Below are positions 6,051 through 13,950 of a stretch of DNA of 14,633 nt, piece after piece. Source of the DNA: a bacterium (GTDB lineage: Bacteria; SZUA-182; DTGQ01); assembly GCA_023512255.1 (NCBI GenBank), contig JAILZY010000082.1, positions 1-14,633 of the forward strand, written 5' to 3'. The notes under the pieces were generated by a model. It saw only the letters and a program-made list of their open reading frames with translations. It did not search any database and was not told where the DNA came from. Numbering within the stretch: position 1 is the stretch's first letter; each line of letters starts with the position of its first letter. The position numbers and the translations under genes are program-made.

Positions 6051-9000
6051 TCATTCCCTCAGCAGAAGCTGCCCAGGAAAGCTTAAGTCTAATCGATCCT
6101 CAGCCAGTGGTCTTTCTTCATTCCGGCGATATTTTTCAGGTCTTACCGTAGCCAGCCTCTGATACGATTGCTCAATCCAGGAATTATACCTGATTCTGTA
6201 AGCGACGGCCTTGACATTTTTAGCATACATCTCAACAGCCCGATCCTGATAGGGCAGTGCTTTTTCCAATAGAGCCTGCCGGTAGCTTTTTGCCTGCTCT
6301 TCATCCAGAATGCCTGGCACTGGGGCATCTTTTATGAGTGAGTAAATTTTTTCATACCGTTGTCCAGCTTGCCAGGAGACTTTAGTCAGATTTTCTTTTG
6401 ATTTGATGATCCAGGTGTCATCATGAAGGTTATTTTGCTCCGCCAATTGGACATTCTGTTGATAAAATATAGCCGCCTTTTCCAAAAATTCAATGATCCT
6501 CTCTTGAAGTTGAATGGCCAGAAGATAAGAATTCTCATCCTGAGGCTCTTTGGCTAATAGCCGATCCTCTAAGCGATCGGCCAGCTCCTCGGCAAACTTA
6601 TCCATAGCCAGCCCCATCTTGAAGATGGCCTGCACAGCCCATTCAGCGATTTTAAAATCAGCAGCCCGACGATAGCTTTCAATCACCTTTTTCAACAGCT
6701 CCAGTTTTCTCTTCATGCCCTGGTCGCTGAGGTCCTCTATCGCGGCTTTCTCATAGGACTCAAAGGCTATCTCGCCGATGAGAAACTGAGCCCAAGCAGG
6801 ATAGTATGGTTTTAGAGTGCTATCTTGGGCCTTATACCGCTCGTAGGTATCCAGAACAACCTGAAAAGCCGCCTCAGCTTGACTGAGCCCACCACTCTTC
6901 ATGAGGGCATATCCTCGGCGGAAATTGATTTCAAGAGCCAGGGCAGGCTCTGGTCGAAGATCAGACTGATAGAGACTAAATACAGTAATCACTTTTGCCC
7001 AATTTTCAACCTCTTCAAACAATCTTCCTGCCCTATAAAGGGCCTTGGCTGATCCTGAAAAGCGGGGATAATCACGATACAGCCTTTCGTAATTCAAGGC
7101 GGCTTCCTCGAGCTGCTTATTTTTCTCATACTCCGTAGCGATCAAAAGAAGGACCTGCGGGGCATACTCTGAATTTGGATAGTGCTGAAGGATACGGTCA
7201 AAAGCCTTACGAGCTCTTTTGGAATCTCCCTGAGCCTGGTAAATCTTACCTGCCTCAAACAGGGCAAGATCAGCTATCTGCTGCTCCCCGGGAAACTCAT
7301 CCACCGTAGCCTCAAACTTGCGCGCGGCATCCAGGGGCTTGCCCTGCCTAAGCAGTGCCTCAGCCTCCTTGTAGCTCGATAAGGCCATCATTTTGAAAGC
7401 GTTTCGGCGAGCCGAGACTAGGGTCTGGCTATCCTCTTTTTTCTCCTTCTTCAGCTTCTGATCATACTCAGACACAATCTCAGAATATACCTTCGCGGCC
7501 AGGTCAAACCTTTCCTGGCTGAATCGAGCCTTGGCCAGGGCTTTAAGTGCTGAAGGACGAAGGTCATCTGAGGGAAAATGCTGAATGAGGTAATCGAGCG
7601 TGTCAATTGCCCGCTGCGGCTGGCCCTTGTTCAAAAAAAACTCTCCCTTTTTGTAGAGGACCTCAGGCAGATGCTCATTTCGAGGGAAATATTTGAGCAG
7701 ATAATCGCAGGCGGCTAGAAATTTTATCTCTTGCGGCCCAAACTCTTCCGGCTTGCCCAAGGCAGCAGCCTGCTGCTGCTCTTTTGGCTGAGCCTGCTCC
7801 TTAGCTACTCCTACTATTTCTTCCTCACCTTCCCCTTCTTCTGGTGATCTTTTTTTCGTCTGCTCGATCATCTTTTCAAGACAAACAATTTGCTTGTAGG
7901 CTGCCTCTTCGGCAAATTTCGTGAATTCCTTATTCTGGAGAACCTGGTTATACGCAGCCAGAGCCTGCTCATACTGTTTGGTTTTTAAAAGACATTCGGC
8001 TAGCAGAAAGTTGATGGTGTAAACCTGCTCTGGACTGGGAAAACGGCTCAGATTCTGCCGATAAAACTTGATTAATTCCTGATAGTCCTGCTCATCTGTT
8101 GATTCCATCAGGTAGCGGGTGGAATTCCTAATCGACTCATCGATCAGGGCTGAGGCCTGCTTTCTAGCCGCCTCATTTTGGTTTTTATCCCACCAGGCAC
8201 TATTTTCGCCATAGTTAAGCACAAGATGCTCCCTGGCCTCATTGGCAGCTCGCGGATCGTTCAATTTTAGGTAGCATTGTTCAATTTTGGATTGTAAAAG
8301 CGGAGCATCGGGTACAAATGGATAGCGGTCAAGTACCCATATATAGGCATTTATGGCTTCAGAAAACCTTTCCTGGCTGAACAATAGATCTGCCATACCC
8401 TTCACAACCTGAAAGTGATAGCTCTTTTTCTCAATAGGTGAGAAAAATTTTTCGACCTTGTCTATCGAATCATATTCAGTGCCCATTTTGGCCAACTGGC
8501 GAATCATCTCATCGAGGAGAGAAGTATTTTGGCTGCGCTCATACTCATCGGCCATCAGAATGAATAGCTCAAGGGCCTGTTGGTCCTGTCTTTGCTTGTA
8601 GTATGACCAGGCCAGCTTGTAGAGAACATTGTTCTTATACTGTGGGGGGAGTTTTCCCGAGCTTACTGCCCGACGGTAATAGTCGGCAGCCTGGGCGAAG
8701 TTGCCTTCATCAAAGAAAATTTCCCCCAGTCTGACCAAAGTCTCAGGTGCCAGAGAGCTGTTAGGAAAATCTTGGACTAGACGCTGAAAAAGGCTCTTGG
8801 CCAAGATAATCGCCCCCTGCTCCTGGTAGGTATAGCCTAGGGCATAGAGGGTCTTTTCCGTATACTGACCGTGGGGAAACCGGGCTAGAATTCTCTCATA
8901 GAGTTGAATAGCCTGATCAAAGTTAGGTCTGGTTTCAAGGAGAAAATCGGCTGGATTGCCCCCTCCTTCCAACAGCTTGAGCCGCTGCTGATAGTCAAGG

Positions 9001-11657
9001 GATGAGTGAAGATATGAACATTCGGCCATCTGAAAGAGCACCTTTTCAAGATATGGACTTTGGGGATGTTGGCTGATAAAAGCCTCATGAGTGGCTATAA
9101 CTTTTTTTAGGGCGGCTAGAAATTGGGCATCGCTCGCCTCATTCTGCCTCACCCTGCTGAGCCGCGGCCCGCCTTTATCTACTTGAGCTGTAGACAGCCG
9201 TGATGGCCACCTTTGCCGAAAAGCTGCAAACTCAATCTCAAGATGCGCCCGATCATGAATCTCAGACAGCCGGCTTGAGATCGTACTCAAAGCCTCCTGG
9301 ATATCCTCTTTGATTTTAGCATATGTAGCCTCCTTAGCCTGAGCCAATCTATTTTCTTGGGCAAGAATTTCCCGAAAAGCCGCCTGCCTGAATTTTTCAA
9401 ATCTGGCCCAATCAGGATCAGACAAAGGAGGTAGTGATGAAGGGGAGGAGGTGGCTGCCGAGGGCTCCTTGGGCTCTTTACCTTGAGCTGTGAGCCGAAA
9501 TAGACCTTGTAGCTTTTCTTGATAGCTGGCCTCTTTGGTCAAAAGCAGGCTTTTTGCAGCCTGAAGGGTCCTGGTCATCCTTTGAATCTGTTGCCAGTAG
9601 GATAAGCTCCTTTTTGAAGCAACTAAATCAGCCACTTCCTGATAGAGCAAAGAGGTAGGCGGAAATAATCTTCCTGTGGATGAAGCATCTGATAAAGAGG
9701 ATTGAGACTGATTGGCGTCAAGGAGAAAAATAAGCAGCCTGCTCTGCTGCTGCTCATTCTGTTGAAGCTTTCTGATGGCCAGGAGAGCTTCTCGGCATCG
9801 CTCGATCGACTCCTGATAGAGGGCCGCAGCCTCCTTCAGCTTGCCCAACCGCTGCTGACTGTCAGCCAGGCTGAAGCGGGCATCAGAAAGAAAGCGGTTT
9901 TCAAGACTCAGGGAAGAGAATTGATCGAGAATCTTTCTCACCTCATCCTCACGGCGCAACCTGAGGAAGCTCAAGCCTAAGCCGGTAAGGGCCTGCGGAT
10001 AATAAGGGCTTTTGGCAGGAATCGCTTCAAACTCCTTTAGAGATTTTTCATACGCTCCCTGCTGATACCACAGCCTGCCAAGAAGAAGATGGGCGGACTG
10101 GATCATCTGCTCGGTATCCATCTCCTCAGAAGCCTCACCCAGAGCAAGTCTCATATCTTCTTTGATCATTGCCCAAAAAGCATCACCATCTTTATTGTCA
10201 GCAGGTTTACTGTCAGCAGCAGGGGTGGGGGGAGAAACGAGCCGAGGAGAAGCGATGATTAGCGCCTCAAGAGAGTCGATCGCAGCCTTATGGTCGCCTG
10301 TGGCCAGATGGCAAAGCGCTTGGAGGTATTTGGCTGGCAAGTAGCAAAAAGATTGGTGAGAGATTAGCCCAAGGAGATTGGCACTTTGGACGAATTGCCC
10401 ATCTTGGTAAAGGGACCGGGCGGCAAGATAGCGGGCAAGATCGAGAATACTTTCTACTCTCTTTGCCTGCCAGATAGGCTCTTCCCTTCTTGCCCACGAC
10501 TCAAGCTGTCTTAGATCAGCCATGACTTGGCTAGATTCTCCTGCCAGATAATGAGCTATTTCACTGTGGAGTACAGACAGAGGGAAATAATCGCTCTCAG
10601 GAAATCTTGCTCTTAGCTCCTGGTAGGTGGAAGCGGCCTCACGGTACATTTCAAGGTGCAGGAAGCAGTCTGCCTTAAGGAACATGGCCTCGGCAGTGAG
10701 GGCTTTCATCTCACTGCTAAGCGCCCGGCCTTCGGATTCAGACGCTGCTGCTAGGCTAGCAGACTCTCTGAGCAGGGTGTTTAGACTCACTAGACACTCG
10801 AGATAATCACGGTTAAGAAAAAGCCCCTTGGCTGCCTCTACCTCCAGCCGAAGCTTTTCAGGCCCTTGCTCCGGCAGGGGCAAAACCTGCGGGGCATTGC
10901 TGTCATCAAAGAGTATTATAATTGACCAGGGCTGCTCCTTTGGTGGCCAGGAAAACCGGAGGAAGCATCTTTTGATTACCCTGTTATCAACCAGTGGTTT
11001 TTTATGCAAACATCGAGCATCGGACAGAAGGGAGCAGCCTCGCAGCAGGGTAGCTGTCTCCCTGCGGGGGGGAGGGAGAGATCTCTTTTGGGCCATACTT
11101 CCATAAGGCTTGGTTTTTTCTCCCTGATGGTATTCTCTCTCATCTGGCACTGGCTGAAGCAAAAAGGCGAGGCGAAGTTCATGTTTTCCGTGAGGAATAG
11201 GTGAGGGTGAGATGGCAAATTTTTTGACCGTATGTCGATATAATAGGCCAGAATCCTCTAGAGAGAAATTGTAGTGGGTCAATTTACGATCAAGATGACT
11301 GATGATGTCGGTCAGAATAAATTCAGTATGAGATAAATTACGAAAATATAAATTAATTTGTTGATTATCAGCAGAGCGGGAAGGAAACTCAGGCAAGCTT
11401 TGGGTGAGTCGGCTTGCGGCTGAGTCGATGGATTTTTTAAGATCAGCGATCTGATCAGCCAGCCTCTTTTCTGATGATCTTTGCAGGTCAACAAATTCAG
11501 CTAGGTTCCATTCCTTGGCCTCAGCAATGGGGCCAGGGGGGAAAATAAGCGGGGAAAAGAGGGTAAGATAAAAGAGAGAAAGATAGATAATAAAATGCAG
11601 AATAAGGGCTGAGCTTAACTTGGTTAAAATAATGCTTATGGCCCTTTTGTTGCTCAT
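6051..11657 (-). CDS. Giant periplasmic TPR protein (GltI/AgmK-like)
   Basis: A protein of about 1868 residues, the largest gene here, likely a periplasmic scaffold or cargo-binding spine. The N-terminus (MSNKRAISIILTK, then a long hydrophobic run to about 40, PIAEA at 43-47) reads as a signal peptide. A short coiled-coil-like stretch (about 55-90) and a non-repeat domain extend to about 265. Many degenerate TPR/BamD-YbgF-like units follow, for example near 930-1003 (ETLVRLGEIFFDEGNFAQAA). They are interrupted by a helical, charged segment (about 700-810) and an acidic Glu/Gln linker (about 1265-1305). The C-terminal helical region ends with an NSW...P-E-K-Y-R-R-N-E-E pattern seen, as I recall, in deltaproteobacterial TPR scaffolds. 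I chose the ATG at 11657, although it lacks a clear ribosome site; a TTG at 11744 would add 29 residues including a six-residue repeat. Myxococcus GltI is about twice as long. Gene order makes it the first gene of the motor operon. Confidence 0.8.
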   Translation of the reverse strand: MSNKRAISIILTKLSSALILHFIIYLSLFYLTLFSPLIFPPGPIAEAKEWNLAEFVDLQRSSEKRLADQIADLKKSIDSAASRLTQSLPEFPSRSADNQQINLYFRNLSHTEFILTDIISHLDRKLTHYNFSLEDSGLLYRHTVKKFAISPSPIPHGKHELRLAFLLQPVPDEREYHQGEKTKPYGSMAQKRSLPPPRRETATLLRGCSLLSDARCLHKKPLVDNRVIKRCFLRFSWPPKEQPWSIIILFDDSNAPQVLPLPEQGPEKLRLEVEAAKGLFLNRDYLECLVSLNTLLRESASLAAASESEGRALSSEMKALTAEAMFLKADCFLHLEMYREAASTYQELRARFPESDYFPLSVLHSEIAHYLAGESSQVMADLRQLESWARREEPIWQAKRVESILDLARYLAARSLYQDGQFVQSANLLGLISHQSFCYLPAKYLQALCHLATGDHKAAIDSLEALIIASPRLVSPPTPAADSKPADNKDGDAFWAMIKEDMRLALGEASEEMDTEQMIQSAHLLLGRLWYQQGAYEKSLKEFEAIPAKSPYYPQALTGLGLSFLRLRREDEVRKILDQFSSLSLENRFLSDARFSLADSQQRLGKLKEAAALYQESIERCREALLAIRKLQQNEQQQSRLLIFLLDANQSQSSLSDASSTGRLFPPTSLLYQEVADLVASKRSLSYWQQIQRMTRTLQAAKSLLLTKEASYQEKLQGLFRLTAQGKEPKEPSAATSSPSSLPPLSDPDWARFEKFRQAAFREILAQENRLAQAKEATYAKIKEDIQEALSTISSRLSEIHDRAHLEIEFAAFRQRWPSRLSTAQVDKGGPRLSRVRQNEASDAQFLAALKKVIATHEAFISQHPQSPYLEKVLFQMAECSYLHSSLDYQQRLKLLEGGGNPADFLLETRPNFDQAIQLYERILARFPHGQYTEKTLYALGYTYQEQGAIILAKSLFQRLVQDFPNSSLAPETLVRLGEIFFDEGNFAQAADYYRRAVSSGKLPPQYKNNVLYKLAWSYYKQRQDQQALELFILMADEYERSQNTSLLDEMIRQLAKMGTEYDSIDKVEKFFSPIEKKSYHFQVVKGMADLLFSQERFSEAINAYIWVLDRYPFVPDAPLLQSKIEQCYLKLNDPRAANEAREHLVLNYGENSAWWDKNQNEAARKQASALIDESIRNSTRYLMESTDEQDYQELIKFYRQNLSRFPSPEQVYTINFLLAECLLKTKQYEQALAAYNQVLQNKEFTKFAEEAAYKQIVCLEKMIEQTKKRSPEEGEGEEEIVGVAKEQAQPKEQQQAAALGKPEEFGPQEIKFLAACDYLLKYFPRNEHLPEVLYKKGEFFLNKGQPQRAIDTLDYLIQHFPSDDLRPSALKALAKARFSQERFDLAAKVYSEIVSEYDQKLKKEKKEDSQTLVSARRNAFKMMALSSYKEAEALLRQGKPLDAARKFEATVDEFPGEQQIADLALFEAGKIYQAQGDSKRARKAFDRILQHYPNSEYAPQVLLLIATEYEKNKQLEEAALNYERLYRDYPRFSGSAKALYRAGRLFEEVENWAKVITVFSLYQSDLRPEPALALEINFRRGYALMKSGGLSQAEAAFQVVLDTYERYKAQDSTLKPYYPAWAQFLIGEIAFESYEKAAIEDLSDQGMKRKLELLKKVIESYRRAADFKIAEWAVQAIFKMGLAMDKFAEELADRLEDRLLAKEPQDENSYLLAIQLQERIIEFLEKAAIFYQQNVQLAEQNNLHDDTWIIKSKENLTKVSWQAGQRYEKIYSLIKDAPVPGILDEEQAKSYRQALLEKALPYQDRAVEMYAKNVKAVAYRIRYNSWIEQSYQRLATVRPEKYRRNEERPLAEDRLDLSFPGQLLLRE

Positions 11658-11693
11658 CGATAATCTGTTGCACCCTGATAATCTGTTGCACTC
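11658..11693. repeat. 18-bp tandem duplication abutting the giant TPR start
   Basis: On the minus strand GAGTGCAACAGATTATCA is followed by GGGTGCAACAGATTATCG, and the second copy touches the ATG at 11657. Sixteen of 18 bases match. If translation began at the upstream TTG it would encode ECNRLS-GCNRLS; otherwise it lies in the leader and pushes any ribosome site away. Confidence 0.9.
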
Positions 11694-11778
11694 TAAAACA
11701 ATGAAGTAAGGCTTAGACGACCATTTTTTTCGATATGATAGCAAATCTTGGACATAATAGCAATATTATTGCTTGATT

Positions 11779-11808
11779 ATTTTAAGGATAGAAAATAGCT
11801 CTATTCAA
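11779..11808 (-). promoter_or_regulatory. Candidate sigma-70 promoter of the motor operon
   Basis: On the minus strand TTGAAT (11808-11803) and TAAAAT (11784-11779) are spaced by 18 nt, matching four and five of six consensus bases. A start near 11772 would leave a leader of about 115 nt before the giant TPR gene. AT-rich DNA gives such matches by chance, so this is tentative. Confidence 0.33.
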
Positions 11809-11838
11809 AGCAAATAGCCGCAGCAGAAGGCTCTCTTT

Positions 11839-11874
11839 ATAGGGCTACATCACCTGATTTGGATGTAGCCCTAT
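11839..11874. terminator. Perfect 13-bp stem-loop between two minus-strand genes
   Basis: ATAGGGCTACATC (11839-11851) and GATGTAGCCCTAT (11862-11874) are exact reverse complements around a 10-nt loop. The hairpin lies 82 nt past the stop of the exported-protein gene and just upstream of the candidate operon promoter, as expected for a transcriptional boundary. Neither strand shows a T-run after the stem, so it is not a classical intrinsic terminator; it may stabilise a 3' end. Confidence 0.5.
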
Positions 11875-11934
11875 GTGTGTGGTGGGTAAGACTTTTCAAA
11901 GTGCACTTTTAATTTTCAATTTGTGCATTTTGAC

Positions 11935-11965
11935 AAAGGTCGTATTAACAAAAGGTCATATTAAC
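11935..11965. repeat. 15-bp tandem repeat at the 3' end of the exported-protein gene
   Basis: AAAGGTCGTATTAAC (11935-11949) is followed after one A by AAAGGTCATATTAAC (11951-11965). Fourteen of 15 bases match. The copy on the right includes the TGA stop and last codons of the minus-strand gene; the other lies just beyond it. Confidence 0.85.
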
Positions 11966-12561
11966 AATTGAATAGCAGTCAGCAGCGAGGTCAAACTTGG
12001 CGGAGTGGCCACTGTATTAATGGGAACAAAACGGTAATAGGAGGCGATGAAACTTTGGTTAGCAGCAGGCACATTGGAAAAGAGCCATAGTGAGGAAGTG
12101 GGAGGCAGGGTCGTATAGCCAGCCGGCAAGGTAAGTGTGATAGGAGTTCCGGTAATGGTATTAATCAAAATACGCGGGGGCCAAAGATTGACCCCGGCCA
12201 GAGGATCAAAATAGGCTAATCCTAGGGGAGTATTATATAGTAGCCAAGGATAGCCTAAGCTTGGGTCCCAGGTCAGGCCGGGTTGTACGGGCAAAACCGT
12301 GGCTGGTGTAAGGCTGGTTACAATCGGCTGGGGAAGGCCGGTAAGAGAGCTGACCGGAGAGAGCGGAGGTGACCACAATGGCCACAGGGTATTGTAGGGC
12401 GGCAAAGCCACCCAGGTATCCCCTGGGCTTATGGTGGTGAGGGCGGTCGTGGTAGTGGTGGTTATGGGAACTGCCTGAATATCAAGAGCATATCCCCAGC
12501 AGATAAAAAATAAAACAAGGGATAAGATAGCGTATAATTTTCCTTTTCTTTTTCCTCGCAT
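11956..12561 (-). CDS. Exported Thr/Pro/Leu-rich protein, function unknown
   Basis: A 201-residue protein I do not recognise. A basic start (MRGKRKGK) and hydrophobic core (about 10-26) ending DIQA-V form a clear Sec signal peptide. The mature part begins with a Thr run (TTTTTT) and is rich in Thr, Pro, Leu, Trp and Tyr, with few charged residues and no Cys. Loose repeats such as SPPLSPV and SLTPATVLP suggest an extracellular or surface-structural protein. The ATG at 12561 is fixed by a strong ribosome site (AAGGAGGT, 4-nt spacing to the ATG); an in-frame TTG at 12669 would only add residues read through the palindromic element. That element ends 32 nt upstream of the start. The gene is followed by a strong hairpin and then the motor operon, so it may be transcribed separately. 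Confidence 0.72.
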   Translation of the reverse strand: MRGKRKGKLYAILSLVLFFICWGYALDIQAVPITTTTTTALTTISPGDTWVALPPYNTLWPLWSPPLSPVSSLTGLPQPIVTSLTPATVLPVQPGLTWDPSLGYPWLLYNTPLGLAYFDPLAGVNLWPPRILINTITGTPITLTLPAGYTTLPPTSSLWLFSNVPAANQSFIASYYRFVPINTVATPPSLTSLLTAIQLLI

Positions 12562-12593
12562 AATACCTCCTTCTTCTTTTAGGTGTGTTATTT

Positions 12594-12699
12594 CTACACT
12601 TTTGCAGAAATTTCTTAAGGCCTTGAAATCCTTGAAAGTTATCTCTAACAGCAAATCCAGTAAAATCAAGGCCTTCAGAGAAAAAGGGCAAAAGCATAG
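12594..12699 (-). repeat. Palindromic dispersed element, copy A
   Basis: About 106 bp with nested inverted repeats. The outer ends are CTACACTTTTGC (12594-12605) and GCAAAAGCATAG (12688-12699), 10 of 12 paired. The inner arms AAGGCCTTGA (12617-12626) and TCAAGGCCTT (12666-12675) pair perfectly across 39 nt. A second copy in opposite orientation begins at 14557. Over the 78 shared positions (12623-12700 against 14556-14633) they differ by five substitutions and two one-base gaps. The form suits a MITE-like or REP-like element, or a structured leader of the gene starting at 12561. Confidence 0.85.
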
Positions 12700-12770
12700 T
12701 TATCTAATTTAAATATATTATTTAATAGATGAGTGAGTCGATCTTTCGCGGTTAATACAAATAATATCCT

Positions 12771-12804
12771 CCAGCAGAAGAAGGCGCCCAGTCTGCTGGG
12801 GGCG
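12771..12804. promoter_or_regulatory. Two mutually exclusive hairpins
   Basis: CCAGCAGA (12771-12778) is an exact reverse complement of TCTGCTGG (12792-12799). The overlapping CGCCCAG (12785-12791) can instead pair with CTGGG/GGCG (12796-12804) with a small bulge and a TCTG loop. The two stems share the right arm, so only one can form at a time. This is the form of an attenuator or of a repeat remnant; no regulated gene follows closely. Confidence 0.4.
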
Positions 12805-12926
12805 TTACGCTATTTATATTATTTATATATTGATTTTCATGATCTTGCGTTGGCAATGATACAACTTCTTTCTAAGTAATTCAAGCGTGCTATTTTGGTG
12901 AGTTATAAATTTTTCTGAATTTCAGT

Positions 12927-12951
12927 CTGAATATTGAGCCTGAATATTGAG
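12927..12951. repeat. Tandem 12-13-bp duplication, non-coding
   Basis: CTGAATATTGAGC (12927-12939) is followed by CTGAATATTGAG (12940-12951). Directly after it AAATGAGT occurs twice in tandem (12952-12959, 12960-12967). Confidence 0.85.
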
Positions 12952-13115
12952 AAATGAGTAAATGAGTATTTAGAGGCTCTCTATAACGTCCGATAAGGTA
13001 TATTATGTAAACTTTAAGGTTAAAGTTAATATGAAAGGCTTATAAGGTAAATAAATCCGTAAGTTATTTTATCCTGTTGTTTTATCATAGTTAGTGTGTC
13101 AAAATAAAGACAGAA

Positions 13116-13136
13116 ATATAAAGTATAACTTTATAT
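13116..13136. promoter_or_regulatory. Perfect inverted repeat before the lipoprotein gene
   Basis: ATATAAAGT and ACTTTATAT flank a 3-nt spacer, 9 bp perfectly paired, centred 27 nt before the lipoprotein ATG. Its symmetry and place fit an operator for a dimeric regulator. The AT-rich composition makes chance symmetry more likely than usual. Confidence 0.42.
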
Positions 13137-13152
13137 ATTGAGGTAATTTACC

Positions 13153-13758
13153 ATGAAAAAAATAAACTTATTCATACTAGTATTTTTCTTGATAGGATCA
13201 CTGCTCACTGTCAGCGGATGCGTATCACACCGCCAGTTCAGAATCCCTCCACTTCCAACCCGTGGAGCTGATCTCTATCCACAGGGACAAAATAAAAATG
13301 GACTCATCGTGGCCGTAGATGATTATTTTGATAAGAATAAATCCCGGCAAACCTTTGGGATAGACTTTACGGAAAAAAACATTTTAGTCATCGAGGTAAT
13401 TATTTCCAACAGAAGCGACAGCAGATATCAGGTCCAAAGCAGTGAAGTATTATTACTCAAGGCTGATCAGATCATCTATCCGCTCCTAGCCTCAGAGGTC
13501 TCATCCGACAGACAGGTCAATAACTACCTGAATGCCGTAGAGCTCAAGAGCATGATTATTAATCCCGGTGAGACCAGTCACGGTCTGCTCTACTTTAGGC
13601 TGCCACCAGAAGAGTCGAAAAAAAGAGAAATTGGTCGGCTCTCAACTCTGTGGCCGTATGACTATAGCCTACGGCTGGCTGCAACTCGGCTCGATAGTGG
13701 AGATCGGCTAATTTACACCATCTATTTGCGGAATCTTTCTATTTCTATAATAAAATGA
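13153..13758 (+). CDS. Lipoprotein of unknown function
   Basis: A 201-residue protein with a type II signal peptide: MKK start, hydrophobic core (about 5-20) and lipobox VSGC with the lipidated residue at Cys23. Val at +2 does not suggest inner-membrane retention. The mature part (from about residue 50) alternates short hydrophobic strands (NILVIEVIISN, EVLLLKADQIIYPLL, GLLYFRLP), typical of an immunoglobulin-like beta sandwich, and contains PGET before a strand. I recall similar uncharacterised lipoproteins in deltaproteobacterial genomes but no function. The ATG has GAGGT at 13140-13144, 8 nt away. It has no operon partner in the window: the next plus-strand gene lies 324 nt downstream with its own promoter. 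A duplicated segment covers its stop codon. Confidence 0.8.
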   Translation: MKKINLFILVFFLIGSLLTVSGCVSHRQFRIPPLPTRGADLYPQGQNKNGLIVAVDDYFDKNKSRQTFGIDFTEKNILVIEVIISNRSDSRYQVQSSEVLLLKADQIIYPLLASEVSSDRQVNNYLNAVELKSMIINPGETSHGLLYFRLPPEESKKREIGRLSTLWPYDYSLRLAATRLDSGDRLIYTIYLRNLSISIIK

Positions 13759-13805
13759 GTGGGAAAATCCGCCTATAATGAAATGAGTGAGTGGTAAAAC
13801 CGCAT
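13746..13805. repeat. Imperfect tandem duplication across the lipoprotein stop
   Basis: A 28-nt unit beginning TATAATAAAATGAG (13746-13773) is followed by a 32-nt unit beginning TATAATGAAATGAG (13774-13805). The units align with one four-base gap and a few mismatches. The TGA stop lies in the first unit, so the second is untranslated. Confidence 0.7.
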
Positions 13806-13814
13806 CAATTGTAG

Positions 13815-13837
13815 GGGCGGACACAAGAGGTCCGCCC
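13815..13837. repeat. GGGCGGAC palindrome, dispersed-repeat-like
   Basis: GGGCGGAC (13815-13822) and GTCCGCCC (13830-13837) pair perfectly around a 7-nt loop, preceded by GTAG. From memory, GTAGGGGCGGAC-type palindromes occur in many copies in diverse bacterial genomes. Lying 57 nt after the lipoprotein stop, it may also act as a 3' hairpin, though no T-run follows. Confidence 0.6.
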
Positions 13838-13950
13838 AACTTTGCGCCACTTTGTTAGCGAGAGAACCAATAAATTCCAAAAAGATCGGGCTTCTCCCCT
13901 GATAAAAGAGGTAGCATTTTTTTAAGTGCTGAAAAAATTTATCAGATCAC

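Larger units (their letters stand above)
12562..13152. other. Divergent intergenic region with palindromic element
   Basis: This 591-nt, AT-rich stretch separates the minus-strand exported-protein gene from the plus-strand lipoprotein gene. It holds the palindromic element (12594-12699), a GC-rich segment with two competing hairpins (12771-12804), small tandem duplications (12927-12951 and the 8-mer AAATGAGT twice at 12952-12967), and a perfect inverted repeat just before the lipoprotein gene (13116-13136). I see no convincing gene in it. Confidence 0.6.

Noticed and set aside
9702-9980. Plus-strand open frame opposite the giant TPR gene
   Set aside because: Lies wholly within the TPR-coding sequence on the other strand; no recognisable protein features.
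12482-12697. 71-codon frame and the TTG-started extension (to 12669) of the exported-protein gene
   Set aside because: Both are read through the palindromic element, while AAGGAGGT and a signal peptide clearly mark the ATG at 12561 as the start.
12594-12699. Integron attC-like site
   Set aside because: The element is palindromic and of suitable length, but the required RYYYAAC and GTTRRRY core boxes are not at its ends and no integrase or cassette array is seen.
13077-13106. Promoter for the lipoprotein gene starting with TTGTTT
   Set aside because: No acceptable -10 hexamer at 16-18 nt; the region is too AT-rich to choose among weak matches.
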